A DNA stretch of 27,813 nucleotides. It comes from an uncultured Salinimicrobium sp. Lineage in GTDB: Bacteria > Bacteroidota > Bacteroidia > Flavobacteriales > Flavobacteriaceae. Below the pieces are notes generated by a model. The model did no database searches, was not told the DNA's origin, and saw only the letters and a program-made list of their open reading frames with translations. The stretch is taken from NCBI GenBank assembly GCA_946887025.1, contig CAMPJY010000013.1:1-27813 (forward strand), in the 5' to 3' direction. Position 1 is the first letter of the stretch. Each line of letters begins with the position of its first letter. The position numbers were made by a program, and so were the translations under genes. Below are positions 23,189 to 27,813 of this stretch, in pieces.

Positions 23189-23247
23189 TCTAAATTCCTG
23201 AGGAAGCAGGAAAGATGTGGCCTATAATTGAAAGACCATAGAATATA

Positions 23248-23290
23248 AAATGGCCTTCGAGTTCTCGAGGCCATTTCATTTAGTTTTTTT
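23248..23290. terminator. Strong hairpin terminator after the M56 peptidase gene
   Basis: AAATGGCC-T-TCGAG pairs with CTCGA-GGCCATTT (23248-23276, one bulged T), with a two-base apex. A T7 run lies at 23284-23290 on the plus strand, and TTTTATATTC follows the stem on the minus strand. It is placed 3' of the minus-strand gene ending at 23310, so its main job is probably to end the blaI-M56 transcript; it may act both ways. Confidence 0.65.
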
Positions 23291-23309
23291 GCTGAAGGGA
23301 ATAAATTTC

Positions 23310-24995
23310 CTACTTCTCGTCCTTTGTTATGATTTCAATAACCCCTTCAGTTGCCTTTTCTCCATATTTCTCAATGGCGGACTGGCCTTTTAGAACATTT
23401 ATGGATTCAATGTCATGGGGATCCAGATCACCTGATTTAAAGCTGGCATCCATTACCTTCCCATTCAGAACATATAAAATATCCGGGTTTTCTGATAATT
23501 CACCAGTCATTCCATCGAAAACCTGAACTTGTGTTTCCTCCTCGCCCTTCTTGAGGTTTATTACGACCACCCCGTTTTTTCCCTTCTCACCGTAGACTTC
23601 GGTAGCATTGTCTCCCTTGTAAACATTCACGGTAGCAATATGATCGGGATTAATACTATTAATATTAAAAGTTTCGGGCACGGCTTCTCCATTCACAATA
23701 TACAGGGGTGCGGCCTGTTGTCTTGCCTGAGCTTTCACATTTACGGATGCGTTGATGGACTCCCAGTCCGCACTTTTATTCAGGGTTATTAATTCGGGTT
23801 TTGCTCCCTCCCGAACGGAGATATATATGTGTTTTACCGGCAGGGCATTATCATCAATTTTCCCAAAGCTGGCCTGCAGGTCATCGATAATTTCTCCTTC
23901 GCTGATGATGATGGCCCCGTCTTTGGCAATATTTCCAAACCTCTTCTGGCCATCTTCCTTCGACAGGGCACTGACAGTCCCTTTTAACAGGATGCTTTTC
24001 CCTATAAGTTCATCTGTTGCGTACTGTTTGTCCTTGATGACGTACAGGGGTGCCAAACCGATCTTCTGACTGAGAGAATTTAAGGGTTTACTGCCAACTT
24101 CTGTTGCTGGATCGTTACCGGCATCGACTTGCGCCAGGGTGTTAACATTAAAGAAGAACATAAAGGCGAAGATGAATGGAATTACAGCACCTAATTTAAT
24201 TAGAGGCAGGTTGTGGGTGGGTTTTTTGTTTAACATAATGATTCGTTTTTTGATTAATGATTGATAGAAATTATTAGCCAGCGCAGGCTGATAGTCGGCT
24301 ACTGAAAATTTGACAAGGCTGTGCTGGTATTGTTTTTTCGGAATCGAGGCTGCTACGGTTTCTTTATCGGCTATGTATTCAAGGTTCTGGATAAGGCTGT
24401 TTTTATACCACCAGCTGATCGGGTTGAACCAAAGTATGGCAGCAGCAAAATTGGACAGCAGCACGTCTGCAGAATGCCATTGGGAGGCGTGGATCTTTTC
24501 GTGCTGCAGTACGATCTTCAGCTCCTCCTCAGAATGCTGGGCCGGATTGACAACTATATAATGGAAGAAGGAAAAAGGACTTAGCCGCTTGTTTATATTT
24601 ATCAAGATATTTTGGCCTTCTGTTATTCGGGTACCCTTTTGAATAATTTTTTTCAGGGAAAACAACTGGAGAAGTATCCGGAGCAGGAAAAAGGACAATC
24701 CAATAATATAGATTAGTCCGGCTGCCAGATACCAGTCAATACCTTCCTCGGAATCTGAGGAAATGTTACTGGCTGCCTCGATTAGTGGAAGGTCCAGGGG
24801 GAGCCCCTGATTTTCTACCTCGACAATTCTGGTGAATTCAATGCTCGGCAGTAGCAGAGAGGCCAGGATTCCCGCCAATAGGAAATGGCGATTTATCTGA
24901 AAATTGGTGTCGTTGCGGAGCAGGAGCTGATACGCCAGGAAAAAGATGGCGAGAAGGGCTGAACTTTTTAGAAGGTGAATTAGCAGCTGTTCCAT
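23310..24995 (-). CDS. BlaR1-type M56 metallopeptidase with TonB-plug-like repeats
   Basis: A 561-residue inner-membrane signalling protease. Hydrophobic segments lie at about 10-26, 36-50, 88-112 and 267-288. The cytoplasmic zinc site is His165-Glu-Lys-Ile-His169 in LQHEKIHASQW, with Glu206 in LEYIAD as the likely third ligand. In BlaR1/MecR1 systems such a peptidase is activated by an external signal and causes cleavage of a BlaI/MecI repressor. Instead of a penicillin-binding sensor, the periplasmic part (290-561) holds three repeats like the TonB-receptor plug motif (about 315-365, 429-484, 506-558), such as DPHDIESINVLKGQSAIEKYG. The start ATG overlaps the TAA of the blaI-like gene (TAATG), implying translational coupling. 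The signal is unknown. Confidence 0.94.
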   Translation of the reverse strand: MEQLLIHLLKSSALLAIFFLAYQLLLRNDTNFQINRHFLLAGILASLLLPSIEFTRIVEVENQGLPLDLPLIEAASNISSDSEEGIDWYLAAGLIYIIGLSFFLLRILLQLFSLKKIIQKGTRITEGQNILININKRLSPFSFFHYIVVNPAQHSEEELKIVLQHEKIHASQWHSADVLLSNFAAAILWFNPISWWYKNSLIQNLEYIADKETVAASIPKKQYQHSLVKFSVADYQPALANNFYQSLIKKRIIMLNKKPTHNLPLIKLGAVIPFIFAFMFFFNVNTLAQVDAGNDPATEVGSKPLNSLSQKIGLAPLYVIKDKQYATDELIGKSILLKGTVSALSKEDGQKRFGNIAKDGAIIISEGEIIDDLQASFGKIDDNALPVKHIYISVREGAKPELITLNKSADWESINASVNVKAQARQQAAPLYIVNGEAVPETFNINSINPDHIATVNVYKGDNATEVYGEKGKNGVVVINLKKGEEETQVQVFDGMTGELSENPDILYVLNGKVMDASFKSGDLDPHDIESINVLKGQSAIEKYGEKATEGVIEIITKDEK

Positions 24996-25357
24996 TAGTT
25001 TTCTTTTTTCTCGATGAGGGCAAGGATCTCCCGGAGTTCCTCGGCACTGATTTTTTCCTCCTTGGCAAAAAAGGAAACCATATTCTTATAGGAGTTGTCA
25101 AAATACCTCTTGGAGGTGAGGCTCATCAGTTTTTTGCGATAGTCCTCTTTGGAAACCACCGGATGATATTGATGGGAATTGCCAAAAGCCTGGTGGCCCA
25201 CAAACCCTTTATCCTCAAGTTTTCGAATGGTCGTGGAAATCGTGTTGTAGTGTAATCCGGAATCCGGCATTTCTGCGAGAATTTCTTTTACAAAGGCCTT
25301 TTCCAGCTTCCAGAGGATTCTCATGATCTCCTCTTCTTTGTTTGTCAATTTTTCCAT
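24995..25357 (-). CDS. BlaI/MecI/CopY family transcriptional repressor
   Basis: A 120-residue winged-helix repressor of the Penicillinase_R family. Residues 3-70 hold the DNA-binding part: LTNKEEEIMRILWKLEKAFVKEI, then YNTISTTIRKLEDKGFV, the recognition helix and wing. Residues about 80-118 are the helical dimerisation part in which M56-dependent cleavage of relatives takes place. It shares a transcript with the M56 gene (one-base overlap) and is preceded by a palindromic operator overlapping the -33 region, so autoregulation is likely. Its other targets are not in view; in Bacteroidota such pairs are not necessarily linked to beta-lactamase. Confidence 0.95.
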   Translation of the reverse strand: MEKLTNKEEEIMRILWKLEKAFVKEILAEMPDSGLHYNTISTTIRKLEDKGFVGHQAFGNSHQYHPVVSKEDYRKKLMSLTSKRYFDNSYKNMVSFFAKEEKISAEELREILALIEKKEN

Positions 25358-25388
25358 GGATTGTTGGAGGGAATTAAATGTTGTTTCT

Positions 25389-25418
25389 CAAAAGTAAACG
25401 AAAAAATTAGTTACACAA
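25389..25418 (-). promoter_or_regulatory. Promoter of the blaI-M56 operon
   Basis: Minus strand: -33 TTG at 25418-25416, 19-base spacer, exact -7 box TACTTTTG at 25396-25389. Predicted transcription start near 25382, leaving a leader of about 25 bases. Confidence 0.65.
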
Positions 25419-25432
25419 CTATTTTCATAGTT
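25408..25432. promoter_or_regulatory. Candidate BlaI operator
   Basis: TAGTT-ACAC-AACTA (25408-25421) is a perfect inverted repeat, and a third half-site TAGTT at 25428-25432 makes a second inverted pair with AACTA (six bases apart). It covers the -33 element of the blaI promoter, where repressor binding would block RNA polymerase. Confidence 0.55.
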
Positions 25433-25612
25433 AATCTTTAATTTGATGTGGAAATATTGGATTCCCAGATTTATCGAAGAACTCCCGAATACATACTGGA
25501 TCGGGACAGGCGGAGTCTAGACTTTGGAAGAATATAATAGATTGACAAACAAGTCAGTGATTATGGGGGTATGTCCCAGTAAAATATATTTTTTTCAAAT
25601 TATACCCTATTT

Positions 25613-25647
25613 TTTGAGGGGGTGAATTTAAAATAATTGTAGGTTTG
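25613..25647 (+). promoter_or_regulatory. Promoter of glutamine synthetase
   Basis: -33 TTTG at 25613-25616, 23-base spacer, exact -7 box TAGGTTTG at 25640-25647, predicted leader about 20 bases. Upstream, 25442-25612 shows nothing definite apart from a GGGTAT/ATACCC pair (25567-25572 with 25602-25607) near the promoter. Confidence 0.55.
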
Positions 25648-25672
25648 CAATATAAATCTCAAAAATTCTTAT

Positions 25673-27813
25673 ATGGCAACACTCCGATTTCAGGCATTAA
25701 AAGAGACTCTTAACAGAAAACCCGTTGAAATTTCCGAAGTCGAAAGACGTTCAGAATTGTTCGGGCGAAATGTATTTACCCACAGCGTCATGCGCCAGTT
25801 CCTCACCAAGGAGGCTTATCAAAGTGTTATCGATGCAAATTCTTCCGGAAAAAAGATTGACCGCAGCATTGCCGATCATATTTCGACCGGAATGAAGGAA
25901 TGGGCTATTTCTAAAGGGGCTACCCATTATACCCACTGGTTCCAGCCATTGACAGGAACTACGGCCGAAAAACACGATGCTTTCTTTGAAACTATTGGCG
26001 ACGGACTTTCAATTGAGAAATTTGGAGGAGGACAATTGGTACAGCAGGAACCGGATGCGTCAAGTTTCCCCAGTGGAGGTATTCGAAATACTTTTGAGGC
26101 AAGGGGATATACCGCCTGGGATCCTACTTCTCCGGCATTTATCTACGGCAACACACTTTGTATCCCAAGCGTTTTTGTTTCGTATAAAGGAGATGCCCTG
26201 GATTTTAAAACCCCATTGCTACGAGCGCTGCAGTCGGTGGATTATGCAGCTACTGCCGTAGCCAAATATTTCGATAAAAATGTCACCAAGGTGCAGGCTA
26301 CCCTGGGCTGGGAGCAGGAATATTTCCTGATTGATTCTGCCCTGGCCTCCTCCAGACCTGATCTGCAACTGGCGGGAAGGACTTTAATCGGGCATTCCCC
26401 CGCAAAAGGCCAGCAGCTGGATGATCATTATTTCGGATCCATCCCTTCACGAGTACTCTCCTTTATGCGTGATCTGGAGATGGAGTGTATGTTGCTTGGG
26501 GTGCCTGTTAAAACCCGGCATAACGAAGTCGCCCCAAACCAGTTTGAACTGGCACCCATCTTTGAAGAGGCCAACCTGGCAGTGGATCATAATTCCCTGC
26601 TGATGGACCTGATGCACCGCGTGGCTGAACGCCATAATTTTGTGGTGCTGTTTCACGAAAAACCTTTCAAAGGGATCAACGGAAGTGGAAAGCACAACAA
26701 CTGGTCTCTGAGTACGGATACCGGAGTGAACCTTTTAAGTCCCGGGTCTACCCCCATGAAGAATCTTCAGTTCCTGACCTTCTTCATCAATACTCTGAAA
26801 GCAGTTCAGGATCATGAGGAACTACTTCGGGCAACCATCGCAGGGGCTTCCAATGATCATCGTTTGGGAGCTAACGAAGCGCCGCCTGCAGTTATTTCGG
26901 CCTTCATTGGATCTCAGTTGACTGCCGTCCTTGACGAGCTGGAAAAAGTGACTGACGGGAAACTTTCCCCTCAGGAAAAAACTGAGCTGAAACTGAATGT
27001 GGTGGGGAAAATCCCAGAGATCCTGATGGACAACACCGACAGGAACAGGACTTCGCCCTTTGCCTTTACCGGAAATAAATTCGAATTTAGGGCCGTTGGT
27101 TCTACTGCCAACTGTGCTTTACCCATGACGGTATTGAACTCTATAATGGCGAATCAGCTGATCGAATTCAAAAACGAAGTGGATGGGCTGATCCGGAACA
27201 AAAAGATGAAAAAAGATGACGCCATTTTTAATGTGCTTCGGGAATATATCAAAACCTCAAAGAACATTCGCTTTGAAGGAGATGGTTACGGGGAAGCATG
27301 GGAAATCGAAGCCAAAGAACGCGGCCTGAGTAACAACAAGACCACGCCACTAGCACTGAAAGCACAGGTTTCCGAGAAGAGTTTCGCCCTTTTTGAAAAT
27401 CTTGGAGTGATGAATCGTGTGGAAATGGAAGCCAGACACGAAATCCAGCTGGAGGATTATGCGATGCGTATACAGATCGAGAGCAGGATCCTTGGGGATA
27501 TGGCGAGAAACCATGTTATTCCAACGGCTATACGGTACCAGAACATCCTGATAAAAAACGTACGTGGCTTAAAAGATATCTACGGGGAGGATTTCCACCG
27601 GCATTCCAAGGAGCAGATGGCTATTATCGAAAGCATTTCAGTGCATATAGAAAAGATCAACAGCGACATCACACAGATGATTGAGGCACGAAAACGCGCA
27701 AATAAGGAAGAGGATGTAGAAGCAAGAGCTTTTGCTTATTGCGATGATGTGAAGCCGTATTTTGAAACCATCAGGTATCATTGTGATAAACTGGAGCTGT
27801 TGGTGGATGATGA
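25673..27813 (+). CDS. glnN: Type III glutamine synthetase (3' partial)
   Basis: Makes glutamine from glutamate, ammonia and ATP; type III enzymes (GSIII) are large dodecamers common in Bacteroidota. The frame is open from ATG 25673 to the window end, giving 713 residues against about 728, so only about 15 are missing. The start MATLRFQALKET is typical. Family motifs in order: ATHYTHWFQPLTGTTAEKHD, NEVAPNQFELAPIFEEAN, the ATP-site GSGKHNNWSLSTDTG, GANEAPPAVISAFIG, and the R-rich TDRNRTSPFAFTGNKFEFRA. The C-terminal helical extension (DDVKPYFETIRYH) is also present. It has its own promoter and no regulatory partner beside it. Because no stop codon falls within the window, an ORF scan would miss it. 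Confidence 0.97.
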   Translation, partial: MATLRFQALKETLNRKPVEISEVERRSELFGRNVFTHSVMRQFLTKEAYQSVIDANSSGKKIDRSIADHISTGMKEWAISKGATHYTHWFQPLTGTTAEKHDAFFETIGDGLSIEKFGGGQLVQQEPDASSFPSGGIRNTFEARGYTAWDPTSPAFIYGNTLCIPSVFVSYKGDALDFKTPLLRALQSVDYAATAVAKYFDKNVTKVQATLGWEQEYFLIDSALASSRPDLQLAGRTLIGHSPAKGQQLDDHYFGSIPSRVLSFMRDLEMECMLLGVPVKTRHNEVAPNQFELAPIFEEANLAVDHNSLLMDLMHRVAERHNFVVLFHEKPFKGINGSGKHNNWSLSTDTGVNLLSPGSTPMKNLQFLTFFINTLKAVQDHEELLRATIAGASNDHRLGANEAPPAVISAFIGSQLTAVLDELEKVTDGKLSPQEKTELKLNVVGKIPEILMDNTDRNRTSPFAFTGNKFEFRAVGSTANCALPMTVLNSIMANQLIEFKNEVDGLIRNKKMKKDDAIFNVLREYIKTSKNIRFEGDGYGEAWEIEAKERGLSNNKTTPLALKAQVSEKSFALFENLGVMNRVEMEARHEIQLEDYAMRIQIESRILGDMARNHVIPTAIRYQNILIKNVRGLKDIYGEDFHRHSKEQMAIIESISVHIEKINSDITQMIEARKRANKEEDVEARAFAYCDDVKPYFETIRYHCDKLELLVDD

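Overview
The window reads as chromosome of a marine-type member of the Flavobacteriaceae (Bacteroidota). The evidence is two proteins with type B sorting domains for the type IX secretion system (T9SS) next to a PorP/SprF-like protein, a type III glutamine synthetase, a BlaI/M56 pair with plug-like repeats, and promoters of the Bacteroidota form (-33 TTG/TTTG, 17-23 bases, then -7 TAnnTTTG). Such -7 boxes occur in front of many genes and help decide several starts. No phage, transposase, CRISPR array or rRNA is visible. I assign no species.

Layout. 1-1270: the end of prmA, then clpS and tRNA-Arg(ACG) with a terminator. 1298-3607 (minus): a 769-residue protein of unknown role with five tandem helicase-associated-like repeats. 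3608-3900: a 46-codon candidate ORF. 3901-9044 (minus): the surface and secretion block, made of two large T9SS type B cargo proteins and a PorP/SprF-like outer-membrane protein. 9154-12223 (minus): a SulP anion transporter and a sensorless hybrid histidine kinase. 12498-13886: a sodium:amino-acid symporter, convergent with a Gfo/Idh/MocA dehydrogenase (13944-14990). 15235-15390: a small membrane protein. 15434-19850 (minus): a UspA protein, a sodium-dependent NSS-family transporter and a secreted S9 peptidase. 20042-22277 (minus): an FAD/Rieske oxidoreductase and a ferritin-like DUF892 protein. 22503-23164: apt, convergent with a 50-residue gene that overlaps its stop codon. 23310-25357 (minus): M56 peptidase and BlaI repressor, overlapping by one base behind a promoter with a palindromic operator. 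25673 to the window end: type III glutamine synthetase, cut off about 15 residues before its expected end.

How the genes fit together. The best-supported units are the T9SS block (secreted beta-propeller-like protein plus its likely PorP/SprF partner), the blaI-M56 signalling operon, and possibly the secreted S9 peptidase with the NSS and AGCS sodium-coupled amino-acid transporters as a peptide and amino-acid use theme. The remaining genes look like independent housekeeping or stress functions.

The most unusual items are the five-repeat protein with an almost exact 72-residue period, a set of intergenic structured repeats (an 11-bp tandem array with GTGCAC cores, a 131-bp hairpin element, paired hairpins plus a 22-bp palindrome, and a dispersed CCTGTCAGG-type palindrome), an apparent A19-U56 pair in the tRNA-Arg, and short genes absent from simple ORF calling. 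I see no clear-cut new multi-gene defence or biosynthetic system here.
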